Shown here piece after piece: positions 19,321 through 29,671 of a stretch of 64,000 nt of DNA. The notes under the pieces were generated by a model. It was not told the DNA's origin, made no database searches, and worked only from the letters and a program-made list of their open reading frames with translations. The position numbers and the translations under genes are program-made. Each line of letters begins with the position of its first letter. Position 1 is the stretch's first letter. Source of the DNA: Pyrenophora tritici-repentis (lineage: Eukaryota; Ascomycota; Dothideomycetes; Pleosporales; Pleosporaceae); NCBI RefSeq assembly GCF_003171515.1, contig NC_089395.1, positions 1,984,001 to 2,048,000 on the forward strand, written 5' to 3'.

Positions 19321-21138
19321 TCACGGCTCTGATGACACTAGGCTATCCCCTTCTCTAGTGTTCTTCCCCACCTTCACCAGACTCCATTCTCCTGACATAG
19401 ATACTTCCTCGTATTTGATCATTACTTTATTTAGTCGAGAAGGCCGACCGGGGTTATCTTTCTCCGATAGGGCTACATGGTACATGTCATCCGTAAGTGC
19501 GCTCTTGAGGATCTCACTGAGCGACGCTTTGCGCATGTTAGGAAGCCGAAGCTTCACATAACGCTTTTGATTCCAGATCATCAACAGCAGCCCAAGCATG
19601 ACGATGAGAATCGGCGGGATAGCAAGCAGAGCTACCCTTTGAGGATCTAGTTTCCGGGTAAAGGCAATCGAGGTCATGACTACAGGATCGCCCTCATCCC
19701 AACCACCGCTCGCGGCCTGAGCAAGGGCGCCTATAGCCCCGCGAATGAACTTCTCGATGTAATCGATGGTCCATTTGGTGTTATTTGCATCTTTCATGCC
19801 CGCCGTTACTATCAAGGGAAGCTTGGGTTCATTATATCCATAGAGGGGTTGCGCACCTCGGCTGCTTTGTCCGATGACTATAGGGGCCATGACAAACCAG
19901 AGAGCAAGAGAGGTGAGATTCTGGCTTCCTACAAGCTCTTCATTGTTGTGCTTGTTGTTGGCTCCACCAGGGTTGCGAAGACGACCAAGGAAGTTGATCT
20001 GTGGGATTGGTAGACCTTGCGGAACTGACCCGACTGCAAGAGTGTCTTCCACGATTTCGACGCTGATACTGCAAGATATTGTGGAGATATTGGCAATCTT
20101 CTTTTCGTCGTTGGGATTCATGATGACCTCCCCGCCTTCAATAGACCCATCCATCGCTGCAAAGAATAGTGTGGCCGATGTTTTAGTCGGCGGATCGAAA
20201 TCGTATTCGTGAGCCCACACTGTAAGCCTTTGCCCTGGCCTTATCAAAACTTCCTCGTCGTTCAAGTCTCTTCCCGCCTCATTGAGATTGCCCGGACTCT
20301 TTTTCATGTTGGTTTTACAACCAAGAGTCTTGTTCTCCCATATGAATTTTTCCGGTTTTGAAGCACCACATGATATAGATTGCTTCAATTTGACAGCCCG
20401 AACAGTCATGTTGCCTCGCTTCTCAAAAGCCAAACGATCAATGAACCAATCCTGATATTCCTGCATTGGCTCCTCAGAGATACCTGTCGACCACGAGCTA
20501 TAAAAGGCCGTCGCCCCTGCATTAAGAGACGTCGGTGGATTGTTTTGACTGAAAGGTGGCCCAATACCTCCCCCTGGCCAGGCATGGCTTTTGAATGCCG
20601 TGGTGATGTTATGCTGGTCATATACAAAACCAGTGAGCGGGGCAGCCACAAGGGGTAACAAAGTTATTCCGATGGTGCAAAAGACGACAAAAACAGAGTG
20701 CAAGCCGCGTGCAGCCGTGAGAGCCCAAAATGAAGACGGTATGGAGCCTCGACTAGCTTCGAGATAGTCATCCACTTGGTCGATTGTGAGGGACCGTGTA
20801 TTCAACAGGGGCCAAAGCGCCACCTCAGACATTCCATGGGCAGCGAATGCGAGTGCTGCCAATCCGACGCTATAAATGACTGTCACCATACCCTGAACGA
20901 CTGCAATGTTCTTCCCGAATTCTTCGACCTTGACTGCCACGTGGCATTCGATTGCCCATTCTGGGCAGCGGAGGATCTGCTTGCTCAACCAGGTTGTGAA
21001 TGCAATCACTGCTGCGACGCCGACTAGTCCTGCAATGAATGCGAGTGTCGACTTCCAGTCATGGCGTAGAAAAGTTCTAATGTAACGCCTTTGGGTCTGA
21101 TGTTTATGATGCCGTCGGTTCGGTTCGGAGCGGTGCAT
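19321..21138 (-). CDS. Fungal multi-pass membrane protein of unknown function, 605 aa
   Basis: One intact frame without introns. The N-terminus is basic and His/Arg-rich. Hydrophobic helices lie at about residues 30-52, 75-100 and 147-175, followed by a large hydrophilic domain of about 340 residues with several N-glycosylation sequons and Cys residues. A fourth helix sits near residue 520-545 (LLAIPPILIVMLGLLLMIW) before a cytosolic tail of about 60 residues. This layout resembles the group of large uncharacterised ascomycete membrane proteins found at the cell surface, but I cannot name a family. The gene is intact although it lies within the transposon block. Confidence 0.75.
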   Translation of the reverse strand: MHRSEPNRRHHKHQTQRRYIRTFLRHDWKSTLAFIAGLVGVAAVIAFTTWLSKQILRCPEWAIECHVAVKVEEFGKNIAVVQGMVTVIYSVGLAALAFAAHGMSEVALWPLLNTRSLTIDQVDDYLEASRGSIPSSFWALTAARGLHSVFVVFCTIGITLLPLVAAPLTGFVYDQHNITTAFKSHAWPGGGIGPPFSQNNPPTSLNAGATAFYSSWSTGISEEPMQEYQDWFIDRLAFEKRGNMTVRAVKLKQSISCGASKPEKFIWENKTLGCKTNMKKSPGNLNEAGRDLNDEEVLIRPGQRLTVWAHEYDFDPPTKTSATLFFAAMDGSIEGGEVIMNPNDEKKIANISTISCSISVEIVEDTLAVGSVPQGLPIPQINFLGRLRNPGGANNKHNNEELVGSQNLTSLALWFVMAPIVIGQSSRGAQPLYGYNEPKLPLIVTAGMKDANNTKWTIDYIEKFIRGAIGALAQAASGGWDEGDPVVMTSIAFTRKLDPQRVALLAIPPILIVMLGLLLMIWNQKRYVKLRLPNMRKASLSEILKSALTDDMYHVALSEKDNPGRPSRLNKVMIKYEEVSMSGEWSLVKVGKNTREGDSLVSSEP

Positions 21139-21839
21139 TGTTTCTAGAATCGTATCGTAATTTGCTGATAAGTGATGAGAGAGAAGACAGGCAGGCCTGG
21201 CTTTGACTAAATTTATCGATCAGCCTTCGTGACCCACCGTGAACCAATGTGGCTTGTATGATTGTACCCCTCAATAGACGTGATGGTGTTGCGCCATGCA
21301 CGCCACAAGGCTCCAGAGCCATATATACGTGGCACAGGTTGATTGGAATGCTATGCATGGCTTGGACAGCTGAAGCCTATAGATTGATAGGGCAAATGAG
21401 AACCAGAAGAGTAAGGCATCAATCATAGACTGCTGGGAAGCAGATTGCTTAACGCAGCTTTAATCGATCCGTCTAGCTACATCGCCGGATTCGACCTAGT
21501 GCGGGTGTGCCAACCATCTACTGCACCATAATCTGCCTTGCTTTGAACGCACCTTGGAACCTTAAGTACGTCATGATAGGTTATTTTTAAAATCCGATTT
21601 CTAGATACAGATGTCAGCCTTACTACTTACCTAGATAGAAAAGATTAGCGAGGTAAGCCGCTTTGCTAGAATAACGTAAGCTAAAAAATGTAATGCAATG
21701 CAGCTTAACGTACCCCACGGGCGAGTTAGCTACACGCCTGAGTTGACCACCCAAAATCGCTAACTAGTTAGTAATAATTTTAGTAAAGTCTTGGTAAAAT
21801 AGTAACACTCGCTTAGGAGTAACACTTGCTTATGGATTA
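21139..21839. other. Intergenic stretch with an orphan transposon end
   Basis: It should contain the promoter of the membrane-protein gene. At 21706-21725 it holds TAACGTACCCCACGGGCGAG, which resembles the pogo terminal repeat that starts at 21840 but belongs to another, otherwise unrecognised element. The rest is AT-rich without coding signs. Confidence 0.4.
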
Positions 21840-22945
21840 ACGTGTTCCATGGGCGAGCAGCGCACCCCACCAACTGTCGCACCCTCAAAGCAACGTATCT
21901 TAACAACATAATTATATAAATTTAAGAAACATGTAGCGTAGACTAGGCTCTATCTATAGTATCTTTTTTACATGTACGCAAGTCATGCCCAGTCTCTTTA
22001 CACCTACTGCAGCGCTTTTGAGCGCGCTGGCTTGTGCCTAATCGCTCCCCTCCTTGACGCTCTTCTTGAGCAATCTGCTGGTCAGCCTCATTTTGAGCCA
22101 GTATATCCTCTCCAGATCTCTTTGTTAAGACTCCGCATTGCTGTAGTCGCTTTTTCTTGCGCTGCCTACGCGTTGACGCTGCTTCGTTGGCTCTCTCAAG
22201 GCTGGCGATCCGATCGCGCATTAGCTCAGCCGAGAGCATTATTACCTCAGCCCCCTTCTTGAGCTGGTTGATCGCTTCAATGATTGAGGCAGGTGATGAG
22301 CTCTTATGCCGGCGCACGCGCTCACGTATTAGACTTGACTGAGACTTAAGCTCACGTACGTTGCTCGGCGTACGAGCCTCCTAGGGAGCCTCTGGTAGAG
22401 CAGCTAGAGTCGGCGTACGTAGCTGCACGTCTAGCTTTAATAGGACAGTGTCTGGTTGTAGAGGAACAAGGCCTGCGCCGCGGAAAGCTGAGCGAATATT
22501 AGCTGGCGTGAACGCTCGATCAAACGCTGCCTTGAAGGCCGGCAGGAACTCAAGGTTAGTGATGTGGTTAATGTGGTGGCGGATTAGGCTCTCCACCTCA
22601 CGACGGTACGCGCGCTTTAATGGCGCAAAGTAGCCAACGTTAAGAGGCTAGAGTAGGTGAGATGAGTGAGGCGGCATACAAAGTGTGTAGATGTCGTTCT
22701 CCTTGTAGAGCTCCTGAAACTTAAGCGACTGGTGGCTCTTATAGCTATTCAGAATGAGTAGGCGACGCGCGCCTATAGCACGAGCCTTTGTGTGAGCGTT
22801 AAAGTGCTTTAGCTACTTAACTCCTAGCTCGTTGTTGGTCTAGCTGTTATCGCTGACTGCGATCGCCTAGTCGCCTAGGATCTCAGCTTCCTTGTACCAG
22901 GCAGATCGATGATACTGGCCAGCAAAGATGAGGAATAGTGGGACT

Positions 22946-22950
22946 GACCA
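22946..22950 (+). repeat. Left target-site duplication of the solo LTR
   Basis: GACCA directly precedes TGTTACG; the second copy is at 23403-23407. Confidence 0.8.
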
Positions 22951-23402
22951 TGTTACGAACCTAAGGAGAGGACACAGTGCAAGATATGAAGGGCAGAAGG
23001 ATGGAGACCTTGTCGGAATCCCTTCTCAGACAAAGGCGTACAAAGGTGTACAAGGACCAATGACGTAAGCCTGCCCCGCATCCCACAAAGCTTGGCGGAA
23101 CGCCACCATGGGACATGTCACGTGTGTCCCAAGGAATCCCACGATGTACCACGATGTCCCACGCATGGGACAGTGTAGGACAACGTAGGACGTATAGGAC
23201 ATAGGACATTCGTTAGTATATAACAATAGGCAATGAGCCCTTACGGTTCATTGTGTTCAACTTCGAAATCTAAGGATTAGTACTTGATTCTCAACTCCCC
23301 GTATATTACATCGATCTACCAATCGTGCTATACACCCTCGTGTCCATCGCATCACTCTATCCCCGAGAACCAACCCAAGATCATCTTCGGACGACCTTCA
23401 CA
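22951..23402. mobile_element. Solo LTR (452 bp) inside the pogo transposase
   Basis: The sequence begins TGTTACGAACC and ends CCTTCACA, so it has TG...CA borders. The 5-bp duplication GACCA flanks it (22946-22950 and 23403-23407). A TATA-like AGTATATAACA lies near 23216. Removing the LTR and one duplication joins the two halves of the transposase in frame. Many short GGAC/TCCCA repeats occur in the first half. It is the product of recombination between two LTRs of a former retrotransposon. Orientation is unresolved, though the TATA position favours the plus strand. Confidence 0.85.
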
Positions 23403-23407
23403 GACCA
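23403..23407 (+). repeat. Right target-site duplication of the solo LTR
   Basis: Exact second copy of GACCA. Confidence 0.8.
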
Positions 23408-24794
23408 GCCGGCTGCGTTGATTGCAGCGATTAACGTTGCCTACTCGCGATTGCCTAGTTGAATAGTCTTTGGCCTGCCTCTCCTCTCTGACGCTGTTAC
23501 AATAAGCTGAGTTGTAATCTTGCCTATTATAAAGCTAGCTTTATTAAAGTTGTAAACATCCTTATCACAGATGCCGTACTTGACCTTTGTCTGCTCTACT
23601 AGCTTAAACCAGCTCCTAATTAGAGCTAGATCCTCACACAGAGCCCTCTGCCTATCGTACGCTCGATTAAAGCGTGTTGTAAGACTTTCTGTACGCTTAA
23701 CAAAGGTAGATGGCCAGTTAACTCCAACACGTCCGCCACTACGCGTAGCTAGCAGCTTATCAGCCATATCACGTATAGCTGCGTACGTAGGCGCAAACCC
23801 ACGCTGATCTAGGCTAACTATATGGTTAATAATCGCCTCCTCTTCTTTCTGGATAAGCTTCCTTGAGTTGGGCTGGCAATCACGTCGGGCAGGTACACCA
23901 GCGCGCCGGCGGCGGAGCGTTGTTTCGGCTACGTTGTAGACTACTGCAGCATTACGGGTGCCTTGGATCTGTTGCACATTAATAGAGGAGATAGTAAGCT
24001 GAATATCTGCTTTATTTGATGATAATAGAGTAGCGTTGCGTTGAGCTATAATGGGTTGAGATCAGCGAGGTGCGCAAAGTTGGTGGGGTGCGCCGCTCGC
24101 CCGTGGAACACGTTACGTTACCTATTTTTTATTATCTATGGCGCAGACATCTGTCCTCCTTACTCTCCCAGGTGAGATAAGGAATCAGATCGTCGAATAC
24201 ATACTCGATCGCGAACTTGGCACCTATCCACCTCCATTGCGCAGATCTCCTTTGGCAATTCCATGGACCTGTCGCCAATTGTACCTCGAATTTCAATCGC
24301 TTGTCCGCCACAGCACCGTTTTCACTATACAATGGTCATCAGCGAACGACCTCATCGCAAAGGCCAGCATACTGCCTCATGTAGTCGCATCATCAATCAC
24401 CAAGCTCCAGATTCAGCTCCCATCCAGACTCGAAGGGCTCTACATGAACGACTCTACACGAAGCCGCATAAAAAGCTTTGACTTTGCCCTGGCTGGTCTT
24501 ACTAGCCTGGAAGAGGTGTATTTTCGATATCGTCCTGAACATCACGATGAAGGCGCTGGAGGTCGGGGGCGTGAGCTGGTAGTTCTGATTTTGTGGAAGA
24601 TGCTTTGGGAGAAACACATGAAGAGCTTGAGGAAGATATGCATCGTTCACGACGGCACTCAGCCTCGCCTTTCCATGCCTTTACTCTACGGCATGTTGGA
24701 ATCCTACCAACCTCTTCGAATGTCTAGACGCTGGGAAGTACGATCTCACCTTGCGCATGGTCAACTCTTGTTCGTTGAACGTTGCCGTGGGCAG

Positions 24795-24802
24795 GTCATA
24801 AG
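24795..24802 (+). repeat. Left target-site duplication of hAT2
   Basis: GTCATAAG, repeated exactly at 28130-28137. Confidence 0.9.
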
Positions 24803-27800
24803 CAAGGTTGTCAGTAATCAATATCTCATCAATATTGTTGTTTGATTTGTTTGATTCGGAGCCAACCAACTAACCAACAGTTAGCCACTGTATTTCTGTC
24901 AATCAATCAACCAATCTTGAGAACAAAATGTTGATAGGATTGGTGTTGTTTGATAGTAAGCGAGGGAGGGGGATACCTAGGTGAGGCCTCTGGGATAGCT
25001 GCTCAACGACGAATTCTTAGTGTTGGATCTTGCTTACTAAGCCTACTCGCGTGTAAGTTATATGACCTAGGTTCCATCCCATCTCTCACTCACTCCAGGC
25101 TAGTACGTACGAGGCTTAGCGCCCACAACGCTAGCTGGCAGAGACATAGATCTCAATTCCTGTAGCACAATACACAACACGATTCACACATGTTCCATTC
25201 CTAGTGCTACTGACATCAGGCTTATAACATTTAACAACACCTTACTTTCTCGCGGCTCCGGCTTACTTTTAGCCTTATCCATGCCCTCTATACCAGCAAA
25301 ACGCAAGCCCGAGGCTGCCGAAGAAGCTGATACTCCCTTCAAGCGAGCACAACGTACGCGCAAACCTACGCTCAAGGCGCTGTTGGGTGACGGCAGCCAG
25401 CCAACCCAGCCGATAGAGCTGCCAGAAAGTACGCCGGATCCGCCTACAGAGCCGCCTACAGAAGTTATCGAGCCGCCCACACGGGCTATTGAACCGCCAT
25501 GTAAGCCTGTACAACAACCCGAGGAGCGCCCTCGGCGGGCATCACCACTGCCTATTTTGGCTGCCTCACAAGCCTCTCGGCTCACTGATGAGCCAGCCTG
25601 GGAGTCGCAGTTAATGTTTGATAAGCCAGAGGACTCTATTGTACAGCCTTTAGCTTTCTCTAGCGCTGCCACTGAGGCTTCGGTGGAGGAGGATAGCGCT
25701 GTGAGCGTCGATTTTCGCGACTTTGAGGGCGTCGATTGGTCGCGATTAAAGGGGTTTGTCGCGCCGCTGAGCACTCCACGAGGCAAGGCAAGCTGGATTT
25801 TTCAACACGGCTGGCGTGTCTGGAAGGAGGGTACTCACCACCCAGATGAGTTGTACTTTGTGTGCAAGTACTGTCATATTCATAAGCTACCTAATGGTGT
25901 ACACCGAGTAACGAAGTCAACCACTGCCGCCAACGGGCACCTCCAGCTTGATAAACCTGGTCATCGGCTCAGCAAAGACGGTCCAATCCTAAGCAAACCT
26001 CTCCGCAAACATGGACAACAATCACTTCGTCAGGCAGCTCTAAGCGGTGTCAAATTTAGTCTAGAGGCGTACAAGACTATAGGAAACTTCGACGTACAAG
26101 AATTTCGGCAAGCAGCTGCGCTCTGGCTGGTCGACAACAACAGACCACTCCGCGAGTTTGAGACGCCGGCTTTTCGCAAGATGATCAGGCTTGCTAATCC
26201 TGAGGCAGAGGCGGCGTTATGGAGGTCTCATAACAGCGTGTCAGCGTTCGTGATGAGGTTGTACAGTTGGCTACGACCTCAGGTGGTGCGCGCGTTGGCT
26301 GAAGCCGAGAGCAAGGTACATATAAGCTTCGATGGGTGGACGACAAAAGGCGGCAAACGTGGCTTCTTTTCTGTAGTTGCTCACTACGCCAACAGTAAGG
26401 GCGCGATAGTTGACCTACCCATCGCGCTGCCGCAGCTGGTGGGTGCCCACACTGGTGAGGCGATAGCTGACGCTGTAACCAAAATCCCTGCAATCCTTCA
26501 GCATCAATCGCAGCAAACTCGGCTACTTTGTGCTCGATAACGCTTACAATAACGACACCGCTGTTAACAAACTCGCCGCGATGTACCACTTTTCTGCCTC
26601 CGATCGCCGCCTCCGCTGCGCTTGCCACATACTTAACCTTGTTGGCCAAACGATTATGTTCGGGAGGGATGCTGACGCGTATAACAACGCCCTGGAGAAC
26701 ACAAAGATGGAGGATTTTTACATGAAGGAGTGGCGGAAAGAAGGACCGCTTGGCGTGTATCTTGATATTATCAACTACATCAACCCGCCGAAGCAGTGGA
26801 GCATTTTTGAAGATTGCCAACGCGAGGCAGTTAACAGCATGCCCACAGGCGCCAGCGGCGGCACTCGCGAGCCAATTAAGCCGTGTGTTACACGTTGGAA
26901 CAGCTATTACGACTGCTTTAAGCGCGGAGTTCAGCTCCAACAAGCTATCAACGCATACGCCACGTACCACATTCGCGAGACTGAACAGGCTGACGAACAG
27001 GCAGCTATTAGAGGAAACAAGCTGCCTGATGTGCCGCGGTGGATGAGGTCAGACGGCCTTACGGCGGCTGACTGGGCGGTGATTACTGAGTACATGGCGA
27101 TACTGCAGCCGCTCAAGTTTGCTACAGATCGCCTCCAAGGCCGCGGCAAGTGTGGCCGTTTTGGCGCACTCTACGAGGTGATCCCAGTATTTGAGAGTGT
27201 GATAACTGAGCTGGATGCACGCCTTCGGCCATACGAATCGGTCAACCACGAGCCATCTGAGGCGCCCGAAAATCACATCCCGATCAACCTGCGAGCCGCG
27301 AGGCGAAAAGCGAGCAATTACTTTACTAAGATCCTCCAAAGTCCCATTTACTACGCAGCTACGGCACTATATCCACGATATAAAACATACTCTAAGCGCT
27401 TCTGGCGCAACAAACCTACACAATTGAGCACCGCGCACGCGAAGTTTCTGCGGGTTTGGGCTGCCTACAAGCCTGCCGCTGCTGCCACAACACCAACCCC
27501 TGCGCCAAAACCTACCATGAGCAGCTTTGACGACGCTATCGACGCTATACTAGATGAGGACGGCGAGCATACAATGGAGGTGGAGGATGAGTACGATAGC
27601 TGGTTAAAAGAGCCTATATGGACGTCTGATCAACACAAGGAGGGTCCAACAGCTGTACAGTACTGGTTATCGTTGAAGCCGAAGTATCCACATCTTTCAC
27701 GATTGGCGATCGACGTGTTGACTATACCCGCCTCCAGCTCTGATTGTGAGCGCGTTTTTGCGGGAACTGGCGATATAATTGAGCCACAAAGGCGGAAAAT

Positions 27801-28129
27801 TGGCGCGCAGTTACTGGCTGCTTTGGTGTGCTTGCAACGGTGGACTCGTGCAGGTTTTACAACACCAAGCACGACAACAGCAGCAAAGCATACTGATGAG
27901 GAGCTCACGGAAGAGTTTGCGATAGGAACGTGGGAAGAGCCGCCTGCAGAATTGTCATAGAAACGTCCCTTCAGAACCTTAAGTCTATCAATATTCAATC
28001 AATCAAGCAACCAAAAATTGGCTCTTCAGTCTCATCAACTCAAACAAACAAACTGTAACCCTAAGAAATGAGCTAATCAATCAACATCTACGCCTCAAAT
28101 GTTGGTTGTTTTGTTTGTTGACTTCTCTG
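24803..28129 (+). mobile_element. hAT transposon hAT2, nearly intact
   Basis: The element is 3327 bp. Left end CAAGGTTGTCAGTAATCAA and right end CAGAGAAGTCAACAAACAA are imperfect terminal repeats of the same type as the other hAT ends here. The 8-bp duplication GTCATAAG flanks it exactly. It carries one transposase gene with a single frameshift and no premature stop, so it is the youngest-looking element in the window. Confidence 0.92.
25281..27960 (+). pseudogene. hAT2 transposase with one frameshift
   Basis: ATG at 25281 opens a frame that runs to 26540; a second frame covers the catalytic core from about 26485 to 27960. Alignment with hAT1 places one extra base in the AAAA run at 26481-26484; apart from that about 893 residues are open. 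Parts are a proline-rich head, a BED-like finger (FVCKYCHIHK), the first Asp in HISFDGWTTKGGKRGFF, the second in YFVLDNAYNND, CVTRWNSYYDCFKRG, and a C-terminal hATC domain (LTIPASSSDCERVFAGTGD). It lacks both introns present in hAT1. The lesion could be real or a homopolymer sequencing error; in the second case the element could be active. Confidence 0.85.
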
Positions 28130-28137
28130 GTCATAAG
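28130..28137 (+). repeat. Right target-site duplication of hAT2
   Basis: Exact second copy of GTCATAAG; the host gene continues directly after it. Confidence 0.9.
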
Positions 28138-28473
28138 ACAGGTTTCCGTCATTGTCGGATACAGCTTTCGAGAGGCGGAACAGTATATTACGGTGTGCAA
28201 GGAAGTTCTAGCAGTGAGTTCTCTGAGACATTTCACTTGTTAGTAAGATTTTATATCAAAGTCTGACTCAAAGTCCAGGAAGAATATGCGGACATGTTCC
28301 TTGCGCGACGTAGAGATTGCAAATACGTCACTCCGCCTAGCAACATGTCAGACGAGGAGATCAGATGCGAGCTGGACAGTCTCCGTATTGAATATCCTGT
28401 GTTGGGTAATGTAGAGCAGGTTCTCCAACCGCATGTGGAGACGATACGTGCGAGATGCAGCCATGCGTCATGA

Positions 28474-28849
28474 AGAAGCTGGTACATGGTAGTCATCAGG
28501 TAGTACTGGACAAGATGAGATATGTTTAAATTCGATTTTACATATACTAGCGCATATTTGCCCATGTTCCGATGCGCGATACATCAGCTCTAGCTGTTGA
28601 GCCCGACTTAGCGAATGAGCGGCTGCTGGGTGGGCAGGAATCGTGACGCACACTGACTAGCACGCTTGCAGCTTAGCTGGTTGCGCATGCGCACGCGTCG
28701 CACCTGCAGCGGCTGCCCGCACTTGCATACCGGTTCCAGTCACTGCTGCAACCAATGCGCCTCCTCCATCTGCTATTATCATTATACCTATGCGATAGCT
28801 ACACATAGTATATTGGCGTTCTAGGGCTGCTGAATCATCTCCAGAAATC
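28474..28849. other. Intergenic stretch, no gene recognised
   Basis: It lies between the 3' end of the F-box-like gene and the ATG of the thiamine pyrophosphokinase gene, so it should hold the promoter of the latter. No specific motif was identified. Confidence 0.3.
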
Positions 28850-29671
28850 ATGGCAAACGAAGTTGGTAGCGAGTATGAGCCAGGAAAGTTTCTTGCAGAC
28901 GCAGCCCATCCCGAGACGACGTCGAATCCGCCAGATCTTCTTATTCTCAACCAGCCCATAGCCCACTTTGATGCATTTTCTCGCCTTTGGAAGCATAGTG
29001 GACATCGTATATGCGCAGATGGTGGTGCCAACAGACTCTTTGACATGTTCAAGGGTGACTTGGCCGAGCAGCGCAAACACTACGTGAGTAAGGCCCACGG
29101 CTCGAGTTGCAGCGTATGTCGCTGATGTGGGCAGCTACCTAATCTCATTCATGGGGATCTAGACTCGTTGCGCGATGATGTGCGTGACTACTACGAGGGA
29201 CGTGGCGTCCCTGTGTTACGAGATGGAGACCAAATAAGTACAGACTTTGGAAAATGCATGAGGAAATTATCTTCTCGTCTTCCTGCGTCTGCACTGAGAG
29301 ACGTACTTGTTCTTGGCACTCTTGGTGGAAGAGTCGACCAAGGCCTGGGGCTTTTGCACGAGATGGCAAGGGAAGAATCCCGGCATGAGAACCTACGCCT
29401 ATGGCTCTTTTCCGAGTCGAGCTTGAGTTTTATACTCCGGAGTGGAACGAATTTTCTGAGCGGCTTACAGCAAAGCGGGGTCTTTAGCGAAAACGTCGGC
29501 ATCCTGCCTATTTATGGGCCGGCCATCATCTCAACAGAGGGACTAGAGTGGGACGTTCGGGAATGGGAGACGCGAATTGGTGGACAGGTTAGCACAAGCA
29601 ATCATGTCAAGGCAGATGTGGTCAGGATTGAGACCAACGCGTCCGTGCTGTTTACGATAGAAAGACTGTAG
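28850..29671 (+). CDS. THI80: Thiamine pyrophosphokinase
   Basis: Exons 28850-29083 and 29135-29671 are joined across a 51-nt intron (GTGAGT...GGGCAG) and encode 256 residues. The N-terminal catalytic domain shows DLLILNQPI, then the ATP-binding motif RICADGGANRLFD. GDLDSL follows right after the splice, then DQISTDFGKCMRKL, the Asp-rich magnesium and substrate site. VLVLGTLGGRVDQGLGLLHE precedes the C-terminal thiamine-binding beta-domain (LPIYGPAIISTEGLEWDV, VSTSNHVKADVVRIETNASVLFTIE). It transfers pyrophosphate from ATP to thiamine, making thiamine diphosphate (EC 2.7.6.2) in the cytosol. Length and motifs fit the family and no anomaly is seen. Confidence 0.93.

Larger units (their letters stand above)
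21943..24052 (-). pseudogene. pogo transposase, inactivated by RIP-like mutation
   Basis: In order: an N-terminal helix-turn-helix (YNVAETTLRRRRAG), a CENP-B-type DNA-binding domain (GFAPTYAAIRDMADKLL...VNWPSTFVKR), a DDE domain split by the solo LTR at the segment GW/SVPLFLIFAG, PPHSSHLL, and a C-terminal CCHC knuckle (CSRCKETGHDLRTC). Premature stops are all TAG, at places where the family has Trp (at least four) or Gln. Where the family has NFDEAGF and the second Asp of LIIDGH, this copy reads NFNKASF and LILNSY, so two catalytic aspartates are lost by G-to-A change. No start codon survives. Confidence 0.85.
21840..24113 (-). mobile_element. pogo/Fot1-type DNA transposon with nested LTR
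   Basis: Terminal inverted repeats of about 36 bp (21840-21875, starting ACGTGTTCCATGGGCGAG, and 24078-24113) match with two differences. A TA dinucleotide flanks each end (21838-21839 and 24114-24115), the target of Tc1/mariner-pogo elements. Without the 457 bp of LTR plus duplication it is about 1.8 kb, the usual pogo size. The right end lies only 24 bp before the ATG of the F-box-like gene. Confidence 0.9.
24138..28473 (+). pseudogene. F-box-like host gene split by the hAT2 transposon
   Basis: The first part (24138-24802) starts MAQTSVLLTLPGEIRNQIVEYIL, the short F-box-like opening common in Pleosporales proteins. It has leucine-rich helices later (ITKLQIQLPSRLEG, FALAGLTSLEEVYF). hAT2 is inserted after codon 221 (GQVI). 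Beyond the element the same frame resumes at 28138 (RQVSVIVGYSFREAEQY). A 65-nt intron at 28214-28278 (GTGAGT...CCAG) follows, and the gene ends at TGA 28471-28473 (ETIRARCSHAS). Subtracting the element and one 8-bp duplication keeps the frame and gives 311 residues. Such proteins usually act as adaptors in SCF ubiquitin ligases, but no target is known. In this genome the product is truncated, with about 14 transposon-encoded residues at its end. Confidence 0.8.

Noticed and set aside
26481..26484. Programmed ribosomal frameshift in hAT2 transposase
   Set aside because: Although the rest of the frame is intact, there is no known slippery-site arrangement, and hAT1 aligns in a single frame here. 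A simple indel in a homopolymer is more likely.
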